Origin: Hyphomicrobiaceae bacterium
GTDB taxonomy: Bacteria > Pseudomonadota > Alphaproteobacteria > Rhizobiales > Hyphomicrobiaceae
NCBI GenBank assembly: GCA_020638055.1
Contig: JACKJH010000005.1
Location: forward strand, 62,001-126,000
DNA length: 64,000 nucleotides
Direction of reading: 5' to 3'
In this document: in pieces, positions 9,805 through 16,782 of the stretch
Layout of the letters: every line of letters starts with the position of its first letter
How positions within the stretch are numbered: the stretch's first letter is position 1
Position numbers and translations under genes: made by a program
Notes under the pieces: generated by a model
Databases searched by the model: none
What the model was told of the DNA's origin: nothing
Seen by the model: only the letters and a program-made list of their open reading frames with translations

Positions 9805-10023
9805 ATGAAGCGACGGATTACCGGCTTTTATGAGGATGTTGAAGGATATTTCGTCGCCATGCTTGAGTGCGGTCACGAGCAGCACGTTCGCCACAAGCCG
9901 CCGCTGGTGGAACGCCCCTGGGTGTTGACCCAGGAAGGCCGCGATTCGCGCATTGGGGCAACCGTGGATTGTTCACAATGCGATATCGAATTGGCCGGCG
10001 TTACAGACATCGACATGGATTAG
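9805..10023 (+). CDS. DUF3565 domain-containing protein
   Basis: A 72-residue protein. The start at 9805 gives MKRRITGFYEDVEGYFVA, which matches the family start; an upstream in-frame ATG at 9742 lies inside the previous gene. Conserved features visible are CGHEQHVRHKPPL and a C-terminal DCSQCD pair, suggesting metal binding. The family is small, widespread in proteobacteria and of unknown function. It begins 37 bases after the PLC-like gene and may be co-transcribed with it. Confidence 0.82.
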   Translation: MKRRITGFYEDVEGYFVAMLECGHEQHVRHKPPLVERPWVLTQEGRDSRIGATVDCSQCDIELAGVTDIDMD

Positions 10024-10190
10024 AACAGCGACAACTGAAGCGGTTGGGCCACATTTCGACAGGTCGATTATCACGACCACGTCAAAGCCACTGCCCCGCC
10101 CCACAATCTCCCAAATCCGTTACTCATCTGTCAGCCTTGGTGGCCTACCCGCAGGCTACGCCAGTAAAGCGGCACGGAGGGAATTTGAGA

Positions 10191-10787
10191 ATGGTCGCAT
10201 CAGGTGCAACAAGCGCAGCGCGAGAACGTATTCTGTCTCACGGTCTAGGCATAGCAAGCCAGCAGGGATTGAATGCCCTTACGATGGGAACTCTGGCGCG
10301 CGAATTGGATATGCCCAGAAGTGGTCTCACCATCCATTTCGCCAACCGCGAAAGCCTTCAGCTTGGTGTCCTCGAACAGGCGATCGCGCTCTTCCAGCGA
10401 GATGTCGTGAACGCATCTGTCAATGCCAGCCCAGGAGATGCGCATTTGAAGGCCATGTTCGGCCGCTGGATTGCCTGGTCTCGTGCGCCAATGCTGAAAG
10501 GCGGTTGCCCCTTCGTGCATGCAAGCCGCCAATCCGACGATCTCGCCGAACCCGTGCGCTTTCGCTTGAAGGAAGTACTCGATGGTTGGTCTGACGTGTT
10601 GAGTGCCGCCATTGGCGAAGCCAAGGCTGCAAGCCAATTTCGCTCAGACCTGGACATTGACCAAGTTGTGTTCGAACTTTACGGCCTTTATCTTAGCCAT
10701 CATTTCTTCCATTGGAACATGAAGGACAAAGCAGCCGAGGCGCGCACCATAAAAGCCTTCGACCGGCTTCTGGCCGCCAGCAGATAA
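10191..10787 (+). CDS. TetR/AcrR-family transcriptional regulator
   Basis: A 198-residue protein starting at 10191, with GGAGG ten bases upstream; the open frame extends further upstream but lacks support. Residues 8-55 form the TetR helix-turn-helix (RERILSHGLGIASQQG, TMGTLARELDMPRSGLTIHF). The remainder is an all-helical ligand-binding and dimerisation domain, with GGCPFVHASR resembling the C-terminal domain of YcdC/FadR-like TetR regulators. Its target and ligand cannot be read from the sequence; no divergent partner gene is adjacent. Confidence 0.9.
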   Translation: MVASGATSAARERILSHGLGIASQQGLNALTMGTLARELDMPRSGLTIHFANRESLQLGVLEQAIALFQRDVVNASVNASPGDAHLKAMFGRWIAWSRAPMLKGGCPFVHASRQSDDLAEPVRFRLKEVLDGWSDVLSAAIGEAKAASQFRSDLDIDQVVFELYGLYLSHHFFHWNMKDKAAEARTIKAFDRLLAASR

Positions 10788-10910
10788 TAGGCAAACCCGT
10801 TGTGACACCAGGACGGTCGGGGTCTGCAGTAGCCTTGAAGTTTCGCTGCCGAAATGCCAACTCCGGCGTAGCTTGAGTTTTGAAAACCAACAGTCCGCCG
10901 GAGGCTCCCG

Positions 10911-11300
10911 ATGAAGTACTTTCTCGCCAAGAACGTTTCCCAATCCTACGACGACGCAATCACCGCCGTGACCGAAGCCTTGAAGGGCGAAGGTTTCGGT
11001 GTGCTGACAGAGATCGACGTTGCGCAGACACTGAAAAAAAAGCTCGATGTCGATTTCCCAAAGTACAAGATCCTTGGTGCCTGCAACCCAGATCTTGCCC
11101 ACAAAGCGCTCAATGCTGAAAATCAGATTGGCGTTTTGTTGCCCTGCAACGTCGTCGTCCAGGAGCATGCCGATGGACGCGTTGAAGTGTCTGCCATGGA
11201 CCCTGCCGCTGCGATGCAGGCCATTGGCAATAGCGAACTCGACAAGATCGCGTCAGACGTGCGGCAGCGACTGGAAAAAGTGCTCTCCCAGATTTCATGA
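10911..11300 (+). CDS. DUF302 domain-containing protein
   Basis: A 129-residue cytoplasmic protein with GGAGG seven bases before the start. The signature is visible as SYDDAITAVTEALKGEGFGV, then CNPDLAHKALNAENQIGVLLPCNV, the core of DUF302. The family is widespread, of unknown function, and often sits beside redox or metal-related genes. A second, secreted DUF302 protein occurs at 32069-32602. Nothing here ties it to the neighbouring TetR gene except proximity. Confidence 0.9.
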   Translation: MKYFLAKNVSQSYDDAITAVTEALKGEGFGVLTEIDVAQTLKKKLDVDFPKYKILGACNPDLAHKALNAENQIGVLLPCNVVVQEHADGRVEVSAMDPAAAMQAIGNSELDKIASDVRQRLEKVLSQIS

Positions 11301-11326
11301 ATGATCCCGATATATTGCACGACGAC

Positions 11327-11431
11327 CTAGGGCATTTTCCGACGAAGTGGACACCGGCTCGTCGAAGAAAATGCGACCAAACAAGAAACTAGAGCGCAGA
11401 TCCGATTCCATCGGGTCGCAATGCGCTCTAG
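11327..11431 (+). repeat. Type A two-hairpin intergenic repeat, copy 1
   Basis: About 105 bp bounded by CTAG at both ends. The left hairpin is GCATTTTCCGACGAA … TTCGTCGAAGAAAATGC, the linker is GACCAAACAAGAAACTA, and the right hairpin starts GAGCGC and ends GCGCTC. Nine more copies occur in the window. A two-palindrome intergenic element of this size resembles the RIME elements described in rhizobia. Confidence 0.9.
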
Positions 11432-11443
11432 GGTCCGGACCCC

Positions 11444-11475
11444 AGAGCATTTTCCCAGGAAGTGGATACCAGATT
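11444..11475 (+). repeat. Truncated, diverged type A repeat
   Basis: The start of a type A unit (AGAGCATTTTCCCAGGAAGT) followed by diverged sequence, 13 bases after copy 1. It looks like a decayed left arm only. Confidence 0.6.
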
Positions 11476-11548
11476 CATCCGTCTGGCAGGCACACCTGGG
11501 CCATCGGCCCTTGCAATCTGCGATTGCGCGGGCCACATTAGCCGCAAA

Positions 11549-11660
11549 CCGAGGGGCGCTGCGCGCACGTAGCTGAGATCCGTCTGACCCCGGCCGACAA
11601 GGCCACTGCGGGCGGAGCACCCTTAGAACCTGATCCGGGTCATGCCGGCGAAGGGACGGA
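11549..11660 (+). promoter_or_regulatory. TPP (thiamine pyrophosphate) riboswitch
   Basis: The conserved THI-box blocks are present in order: GAGGGGCGCT, AGCTGAGATC, then CACCCTTAGAACCTGATC and GGGTCATGCCGGCGAAGGGA. It precedes a three-gene operon ending in thiC, so TPP binding is expected to reduce expression of all three. The aptamer 3' strand GGGACGGAC (11653-11661) can instead pair with GTCCGTTCC (11681-11689). An ACCTCCT (11674-11680) lies close by and could cover the AGGAG ahead of the first gene. Confidence 0.95.
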
Positions 11661-11740
11661 CGCATAAAATCCTACCTCCTGTCCGTTCCAAGCCCGGTTG
11701 CGCGCATCATTGCGCTTGTGCCCCGAGGAGTTGGCGCGCC

Positions 11741-12145
11741 ATGGACAATGCCCAGTTCATTGCCGGATTGATTGGCCCGTCAATGATTGTCATTGGCGCA
11801 TTGATGCTGCTGCGCCGCGCCTACTTTGTTGACCTGACGGCGCGCATGTCAGAGGACCGCACGGCAATTTTTCTCGCTGGTCTGCTCTCATTCATCGCCG
11901 GCCTTGCGATCTTGCGCGTGCACAACCTTTGGGTCACCGACTGGCGGGTCAGCATCACGATATTCGGCTGGCTGGCCGTCTTCGGCGGTATTTTCCGCAT
12001 GGCATTCGCAGATAGGGTGCGCGTCATCCGTGATGAATTCGCAGCCCATCCGATCATTCTCGTTGCTGGCGCCGTTATCATGCTTGCGATCGGAATATTT
12101 TTCTCATTCGCTGCTTATGGCTACATCGGGAGCGCAATAGCGTGA
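11741..12145 (+). CDS. Small four-helix membrane protein in TPP-riboswitch operon
   Basis: A 134-residue protein starting at ATG 11741, with GAGGAG ten bases ahead. It has about four hydrophobic helices (residues about 5-25, 45-65, 72-92, 108-130) and short charged loops. I do not recognise a named family beyond small inner-membrane proteins. Its position as first gene behind the TPP riboswitch, overlapping the next gene as GTGA, places it in the thiamine regulon. A part in precursor uptake or membrane homeostasis is possible, but the sequence shows no transporter motif. Confidence 0.75.
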   Translation: MDNAQFIAGLIGPSMIVIGALMLLRRAYFVDLTARMSEDRTAIFLAGLLSFIAGLAILRVHNLWVTDWRVSITIFGWLAVFGGIFRMAFADRVRVIRDEFAAHPIILVAGAVIMLAIGIFFSFAAYGYIGSAIA

Positions 12146-12714
12146 CGCTCGACGGCTACAACAGCTTCTGCAAGGCATTGCCACACACAACCACGGTTGT
12201 TCAGTGGGGCGGCGCGCACGTCTGGAAAGTCGGCGGCAAGGTCTTCGCTATTGGCCGCCAGAACGCAGATGACCAGGAGCTCTACGTCACCTTCAAATGT
12301 TCGCCGATGAGCTACGACATGCTGCAGGACATGCCCGGCTGCCGCCCCGCGCCCTACCTTGCATCGCGCGGTATGAAATGGATCCAGCGCACGTCGGCAG
12401 CCCACCTTGATGATCCAGGCCTCAAAGACTACCTGCGCGCCAGCTATGAGCAGGTCGTTGACGGATTGACACGCCGAGCCCGGCAAGACTTGGGGCTTCG
12501 CGACGGCGCAGAGCCGAGCATCAATCCCGCCCCGGCAACCGCGAACGCAAAAAACAAGGCCAAGGCCAAAACCAAGGCGAAGACCAACTCCAAGGCCGGA
12601 CGCGCAGCAACCGAACGCGCGGGAAATGCCGGCAGAAAAAGCACATCGATCACATCAACCAAGACAAAGGCCGCGCCGACACGTGCGTCCACAGGCAAGG
12701 GAGCAAAGGCATGA
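12142..12714 (+). CDS. MmcQ/YjbR-family protein with basic Lys/Ala-rich tail
   Basis: A 190-residue protein with a GTG start overlapping the previous stop. Residues 1-115 match the MmcQ/YjbR fold (YNSFCKALPHTT … VWKVGGKVFAIGR … FKCSP … GCRPAPYLASRGMKWI), which is related to YjbR-like DNA-binding proteins. Residues 130-190 are a low-complexity Ala/Lys/Thr tail with repeated KAK and TKAK units, probably disordered and able to bind nucleic acid. It is coupled by ATGA overlap to thiC. A role in thiamine biosynthesis is not known; the association comes only from the shared leader. Confidence 0.8.
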   Translation: MTLDGYNSFCKALPHTTTVVQWGGAHVWKVGGKVFAIGRQNADDQELYVTFKCSPMSYDMLQDMPGCRPAPYLASRGMKWIQRTSAAHLDDPGLKDYLRASYEQVVDGLTRRARQDLGLRDGAEPSINPAPATANAKNKAKAKTKAKTNSKAGRAATERAGNAGRKSTSITSTKTKAAPTRASTGKGAKA

Positions 12715-14600
12715 ACAAGATCACCCGCCCGGAAGACATGATGGTTCCCGAAGTCACCACCGGCCCAATCACCGGCTCGACCAAGATCTATTCGTCACCT
12801 GAAGCGCATCCCGACGTCAAAGTGCCGTTTCGTCAGATTTCACTCACCGATCCCGATGAACCAACGTTCCGCGTCTATGACCCTTCCGGACCCTACACTG
12901 ACGACAACGCCGCCATCGACGTTGAGCAAGGCATGCCCCGCATTCGCGAAGCGTGGATCAAGGAGCGCGGCGGCGTCGAAACCTATGAAGGCCGCGATAT
13001 CAAGCCGGAAGATAACGGCAATGTTTCGGGCAAAGCTCTCGCCCGCGATTTCCCCAACAAGGCAGCGCCCTTCCGCGGTGTCGGCAACGCACCGGTCACG
13101 CAGTACGAATTCGCCAAGGCCGGAATTGTCACCAAGGAAATGATCTACGTCGCCCACCGCGAGAACCTCGGCCGCGCAGCCGCACTTGAGCGCGCTGGCC
13201 AGGCCGTCGCCGATGGGGAAAGCTTCGGTGCTGCCATCCCTGAACACATCACGCCGGAATTCGTGCGCGACGAGATTGCCCGTGGTCGCGCCATCATCCC
13301 CGCCAACATCAATCACCCCGAACTTGAACCGATGATCATCGGCCGCAACTTCCTGGTGAAGGTCAACGCCAATATCGGCAATTCCGCCGTCACGTCGTCT
13401 GTCGAGGAAGAAGTCGAGAAAATGGTGTGGGCGATCCGCTGGGGTGCCGACACGGTCATGGATCTTTCGACGGGCCGCAATATCCACAACACGCGCGAGT
13501 GGATCCTGCGCAATTCGCCCGTACCCATTGGCACGGTGCCAATCTATCAGGCGTTGGAAAAGTGCGGCGGCGATCCTGTAAAACTCACCTGGGAGCTTTA
13601 TCGCGACACGCTCATCGAACAATGCGAACAAGGCGTTGATTATTTCACCATTCACGCCGGCGTCCGCCTCGCCTATGTGCCGCTCACCGCCAACCGCGTC
13701 ACCGGCATCGTCTCACGCGGCGGCTCCATCATGGCCAAGTGGTGCCTTGCGCATCACAAGGAGAGCTTCCTTTACGAGCATTTCGCGGACATTTGCGACA
13801 TCATGCGCCGCTATGACGTCTCGTTCTCTCTGGGCGATGGTCTGCGTCCCGGCTCCATCGCCGACGCCAACGATGCCGCCCAGTTCGCAGAGCTGGAGAC
13901 ACTTGGTGAGTTGACGAAAATCGCCTGGGACAAAGGCTGTCAGGTCATGATCGAAGGCCCCGGCCACGTGCCGATGCACAAGATCAAGATCAACATGGAC
14001 AAACAGTTGAAGTCGTGTGGCGAGGCTCCGTTCTATACGCTCGGGCCCCTCACCACCGACATCGCACCCGGTTACGACCACATCACGTCGGGCATCGGCG
14101 CGGCCATGATTGGCTGGTTCGGCACCGCCATGCTTTGCTACGTCACACCTAAGGAACACCTAGGCCTGCCCAACCGCGACGACGTGAAGACCGGCGTCAT
14201 AACCTATCGCTTGGCCGCACATGCTGCCGATCTCGCCAAGGGCCACCCCGCCGCGCAACTGCGCGATGATGCCATGTCCAAAGCGCGTTTCGAATTCCGC
14301 TGGGAGGACCAATTCAATCTCGGTCTCGACCCGGACACCGCCCGCGCCATGCACGATGAAACCATGCCCAAGGAAGCGCACAAGGTCGCGCACTTCTGTT
14401 CCATGTGCGGGCCTAAGTTCTGCTCGATGAAAATCACCCAGGACGTGCGCGATTACGCCGCCAAGACCAATGCCGGCAAGTCGGCCATGGTCGAAGCCGA
14501 ACAGGGCATGGCCGAAATGAGCGAAAAATTCCGCCAGATGGGATCGGAAGTCTACGTCGACGCCGACAAGATGAAACGCGCCAACGATGCGTTGGGGTGA
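12711..14600 (+). CDS. thiC: Phosphomethylpyrimidine synthase ThiC
   Basis: A 629-residue radical-SAM-type enzyme that converts aminoimidazole ribotide to HMP phosphate, the pyrimidine of thiamine. Full family length. Visible motifs are RGGSIMAKWC, SLGDGLRPGS, EGPGHVPMH and the C-terminal 4Fe-4S cluster site CSMCGPKFC (C563, C566, C571). It is the third gene of an operon led by a TPP riboswitch and overlaps the preceding gene by four bases. Cytoplasmic. No other thiamine biosynthesis gene lies in the window. Confidence 0.98.
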   Translation: MNKITRPEDMMVPEVTTGPITGSTKIYSSPEAHPDVKVPFRQISLTDPDEPTFRVYDPSGPYTDDNAAIDVEQGMPRIREAWIKERGGVETYEGRDIKPEDNGNVSGKALARDFPNKAAPFRGVGNAPVTQYEFAKAGIVTKEMIYVAHRENLGRAAALERAGQAVADGESFGAAIPEHITPEFVRDEIARGRAIIPANINHPELEPMIIGRNFLVKVNANIGNSAVTSSVEEEVEKMVWAIRWGADTVMDLSTGRNIHNTREWILRNSPVPIGTVPIYQALEKCGGDPVKLTWELYRDTLIEQCEQGVDYFTIHAGVRLAYVPLTANRVTGIVSRGGSIMAKWCLAHHKESFLYEHFADICDIMRRYDVSFSLGDGLRPGSIADANDAAQFAELETLGELTKIAWDKGCQVMIEGPGHVPMHKIKINMDKQLKSCGEAPFYTLGPLTTDIAPGYDHITSGIGAAMIGWFGTAMLCYVTPKEHLGLPNRDDVKTGVITYRLAAHAADLAKGHPAAQLRDDAMSKARFEFRWEDQFNLGLDPDTARAMHDETMPKEAHKVAHFCSMCGPKFCSMKITQDVRDYAAKTNAGKSAMVEAEQGMAEMSEKFRQMGSEVYVDADKMKRANDALG

Positions 14601-14615
14601 TGGGGGAGTTCCCCG

Positions 14616-15134
14616 TTGAAAGAAATCATCATCATTGCTGGGCCCAATGGCGCAGGCAAAACAAGCTTTGCCAACCACTACTTCCCCGCAGACCAGGAGG
14701 GGCTGGAATTTGTAAATGCCGACGAAATCGCAAGAACAATCGCTCAGGCTGGAGAAACGATGACGTCCCTGAATTTGCGCGCAGGACGATTGATGCTTGA
14801 ACAGATATCAAGTCTTACGTCCGCTGGCCGGGAATTCATGTTCGAAACAACGTTGGCAAGTCTTACCTACGCGCGCAAAATTCCACGTTGGCGCAGTGAT
14901 GGCTATACTGTTTGTCTGATCTATTTGAGGCTGCCTACCATTGAAGCTGCGATAGATCGCGTGCGGCGCCGCGTCGCCGCTGGCGGCCATGACATTCCGG
15001 ACGCCACGATCCGAGAACGCTTCTCAAAAAGCCTTAATTACTTGAATGAATTGTATAAGCCAATCGTTGACGAGTGGTACATTTGGAATAGCTTGGAAGG
15101 TGACTTCCAGTTAGCTGAAGCATGGGACGACTAA
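14616..15134 (+). CDS. Zeta-toxin-like P-loop kinase
   Basis: A 172-residue protein starting at TTG 14616 behind GGGGGAG. Walker A is GPNGAGKTS (residues 9-17), followed by NADEIART (about residue 34) and FMFETTLAS, the order seen in zeta-toxin and related AAA_33 kinases. The R-rich stretch DRVRRRVAAGGHDIP fits the lid. Zeta toxins phosphorylate UDP-sugar precursors of peptidoglycan; proteobacterial homologues of this short form are poorly studied. It begins 15 bases after thiC and its stop overlaps a 54-codon ORF, suggesting a toxin-antitoxin-like pair in toxin-first order. The substrate is not known. Confidence 0.85.
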   Translation: MKEIIIIAGPNGAGKTSFANHYFPADQEGLEFVNADEIARTIAQAGETMTSLNLRAGRLMLEQISSLTSAGREFMFETTLASLTYARKIPRWRSDGYTVCLIYLRLPTIEAAIDRVRRRVAAGGHDIPDATIRERFSKSLNYLNELYKPIVDEWYIWNSLEGDFQLAEAWDD

Positions 15135-15298
15135 TGTCGAAAAAGCGAACTCTCGATGTGGAGAAAGTCAGCGCAGCCCTAAAACGGGCCGCGGCTGCCG
15201 CTGTGAGTGGGCAACGCGATGCAAAGTCAGGGCGCTTCACGGCGATCCAAACACAAGAAAAAACCGATCGCAATTCAGAGTCGGTTGGTAAGAAGTAA
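15134..15298 (+). CDS. Small basic protein coupled to zeta-like kinase (candidate antitoxin or partner)
   Basis: A 54-residue ORF (MSKKRTLDVEKVSAALKRAA…SVGKK) whose ATG shares one base with the kinase stop (TAATG), a strong sign of translational coupling. It is rich in Lys, Arg, Ala and Ser, with one amphipathic helix predicted by eye (residues 6-25) and a polar tail. I recognise no family. By position it could be the antitoxin or a partner of the kinase; no epsilon-antitoxin features are visible. Confidence 0.6.
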   Translation: MSKKRTLDVEKVSAALKRAAAAAVSGQRDAKSGRFTAIQTQEKTDRNSESVGKK

Positions 15299-15374
15299 CG
15301 TCACGAGAACGTTTCATGCAAATGTTTGGCAGGTCCTGAGTTCGCGAGCACTCCGCCATACTATCCCAATTCAT

Positions 15375-15462
15375 TGAACCGCCCCGGTTTTGTCGGAGGC
15401 TTCAACTCTTGAGAGAGTTGAACTATGACGAATCGCAAGACATCCCCGAAACATTCCCCCTT
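15375..15462 (+). mobile_element. IS3-family insertion sequence fossil (left end plus orfA start)
   Basis: The stretch begins with TGAACCGCCCCGG, typical of IS3-family terminal repeats. It continues through GGAGG and a small TCAACTCT/AGAGTTGA hairpin to an ATG at 15425. The codons read MTNRKTSPKHSP, the usual beginning of an IS3-family orfA transposase, after which the frame loses similarity and stops at 15520. Only the left tip survives. Identification rests on recall of the family ends and orfA start. Confidence 0.6.
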
Positions 15463-15509
15463 GAATCCGCCGCGAACAGTGGCAACATGTATGCCATCGT
15501 CAACAACCG

Positions 15510-15523
15510 AAAGGAGGTGATCC
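15510..15523 (+). promoter_or_regulatory. Perfect 14-nt Shine-Dalgarno sequence
   Basis: AAAGGAGGTGATCC is the exact complement of the 3' end of bacterial 16S rRNA (GGATCACCTCCTTT). It ends one base before the ATG of a 25-codon ORF. A TCACCTC inside that ORF (15580-15586) could pair with GAGGTGA of this site and hide it. Confidence 0.8.
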
Positions 15524-15524
15524 G

Positions 15525-15602
15525 ATGTCGAGTGGGATTTTTGAGGCTGCGATGTCGTGGTCGCTGGATTTGCTGACGGCTCACCTCACGGTAGCTGACT
15601 AG
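15525..15602 (+). CDS. 25-residue mini-ORF behind perfect Shine-Dalgarno
   Basis: The 25-residue product MSSGIFEAAMSWSLDLLTAH… ends LTVAD. It is preceded by a full-length anti-16S match and followed 70 bases later by a strong terminator, so the unit from about 15500 to 15700 looks like a compact RNA gene or leader. The peptide is short and mildly amphipathic. It may be a leader peptide, a ribosome-sensing RNA, or a regulatory RNA with incidental coding. No downstream gene follows on this strand. Confidence 0.5.
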   Translation: MSSGIFEAAMSWSLDLLTAHLTVAD

Positions 15603-15672
15603 GCGTATTCAGAAGATCGTGAAGGCTGGCGCTACAGGGCGCAACGAGCCCATCGCGACCTTTATTCCACGG

Positions 15673-15699
15673 AGGGCCGCTCGCAAGAGCGGCCCTTTG
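15673..15699 (+). terminator. Rho-independent terminator after mini-ORF
   Basis: AGGGCCGCTC, loop GCAA, GAGCGGCCCT, then TTTGTG. A ten-base-pair GC-rich stem followed by a short T run. Confidence 0.85.
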
Positions 15700-15865
15700 T
15701 GCGTCTTAGCCCGATTGAATTGCAGGGCCTTTTTTGCATTTCCATGACAGGTAGATTTGGTGATCCTACATAGCGTGTGCATCACACTGCACTGTTTCAA
15801 AGCGAACTGCATACGACTTGCACCGCTGATGCTGCGGGACGATGCCGACACTGAGGGACAATGCT

Positions 15866-16432
15866 TCAAGAGCGCTGCGACGAGCCGCGCTTCAGAATAA
15901 GCGTCATTCCAATGAGCTTACTGTTGAAGAACTGCACTTCCACGACCTGTTGTTGCTTATGAAGTAAAACGGTCATGTTGGCGCTGATGTCTTCACCCTT
16001 CACGACAACACGAAATCCGCGCGGAACAAACTTCCCCTCCAAGTCACCCGCGACATTATATTTTCGTTCCCGCCACGTGCCGCGAATTTCTTCGCCATCT
16101 GGAATGATGTGGCTTTCGATCTCGACCCGGCCACTTGCCGTCGCACACCGGACGGACTGCGTGGAAGAACCTGCCTCCTCGCCCTGCCTGTAGGTTGCAC
16201 GGCATTGCACAGTTTCCCGCTGGCCGCCGTGAAAGCCAATGTAACCCGTGCCGCTCCACCATCCTGACAAGCTTTCCAGGTCTATCCGTTGGCCGCCCTC
16301 GTCGGCATTGGTCTGCGTCGGCAACACCGCAGCCACTAAGGCCAAACCTAAGCTCATGGTCGCAATAAGATTAGCGCGCACGACAGACCGCCTTCGTTGG
16401 TTCAATCTGCAACGTAGATACCCGAGTCGCAT
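15866..16432 (-). CDS. Conserved hypothetical secreted protein
   Basis: A 188-residue protein. The chosen start (16432) gives a basic N-terminus and a signal peptide (ANLIATMSLGLALVAAV … QTNA|DEGG). An upstream frame extension lacks secretory sense, and a shorter start at 16357 is possible. The mature part has SGWWSGTGYIGF, C and C-S-x(n) cysteines (VQCRATY, VRCATAS) and GTWRERKYN. This pattern recurs in rhizobial hypothetical proteins with an SGxWSGxG … CxATY … RCAS … GxWxER layout. Likely a periplasmic beta-sandwich; function unknown. It is transcribed alone. Confidence 0.65.
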   Translation of the reverse strand: MRLGYLRCRLNQRRRSVVRANLIATMSLGLALVAAVLPTQTNADEGGQRIDLESLSGWWSGTGYIGFHGGQRETVQCRATYRQGEEAGSSTQSVRCATASGRVEIESHIIPDGEEIRGTWRERKYNVAGDLEGKFVPRGFRVVVKGEDISANMTVLLHKQQQVVEVQFFNSKLIGMTLILKRGSSQRS

Positions 16433-16721
16433 TTTGAACACCAAATTGGCGACACCACATGGCCTAACAACATGCCTGACATGCCGGCCCCGGCAACGCC
16501 TGCCAAGACACATCGCAAACCACCGCGATAGGTCACATTCAGATGCAACAGACCATAAGAGCGGTTCAGACCTAGATGGAACCATTCTGCCGAGGCGGAC
16601 TTGCGCCAAGGTCAAGCAGTTCGACGCAGGGCGCAGCGGCGCTACAGCCAAGCCGCCCAACGCACTGGGCGATCACTGCTTGAGTAACAGAATTGATTCA
16701 AGCTGGGTCTGAACCGCCCTA
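16433..16721. other. Intergenic region without a supported gene
   Basis: The reading frame of the secreted protein extends back through much of this stretch, but with no signal, domain or ribosome site. I treat it as 5' untranslated or promoter DNA. Confidence 0.4.
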
Positions 16722-16755
16722 AAACAAAAGGGGCGCCAACTTTCGTAGCGCCCCC
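16722..16755 (-). terminator. Terminator of OmpA-like gene
   Basis: On the minus strand: GGGGCGC, 11-base loop, GCGCCCC, followed by TTTTGTTTT. Confidence 0.85.
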
Positions 16756-16782
16756 ATTTTCAATCAACCTGATCTGCCTGGT

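Noticed and set aside
12840..13655. A 271-codon antisense frame within thiC
   Set aside because: Shadow of the thiC frame; no independent signals.
15425..15520. A 31-codon ORF ahead of the mini-ORF as a real gene
   Set aside because: Its first 12 codons look like an IS3 orfA start and the rest is unrelated, so it is better explained as an IS fossil.
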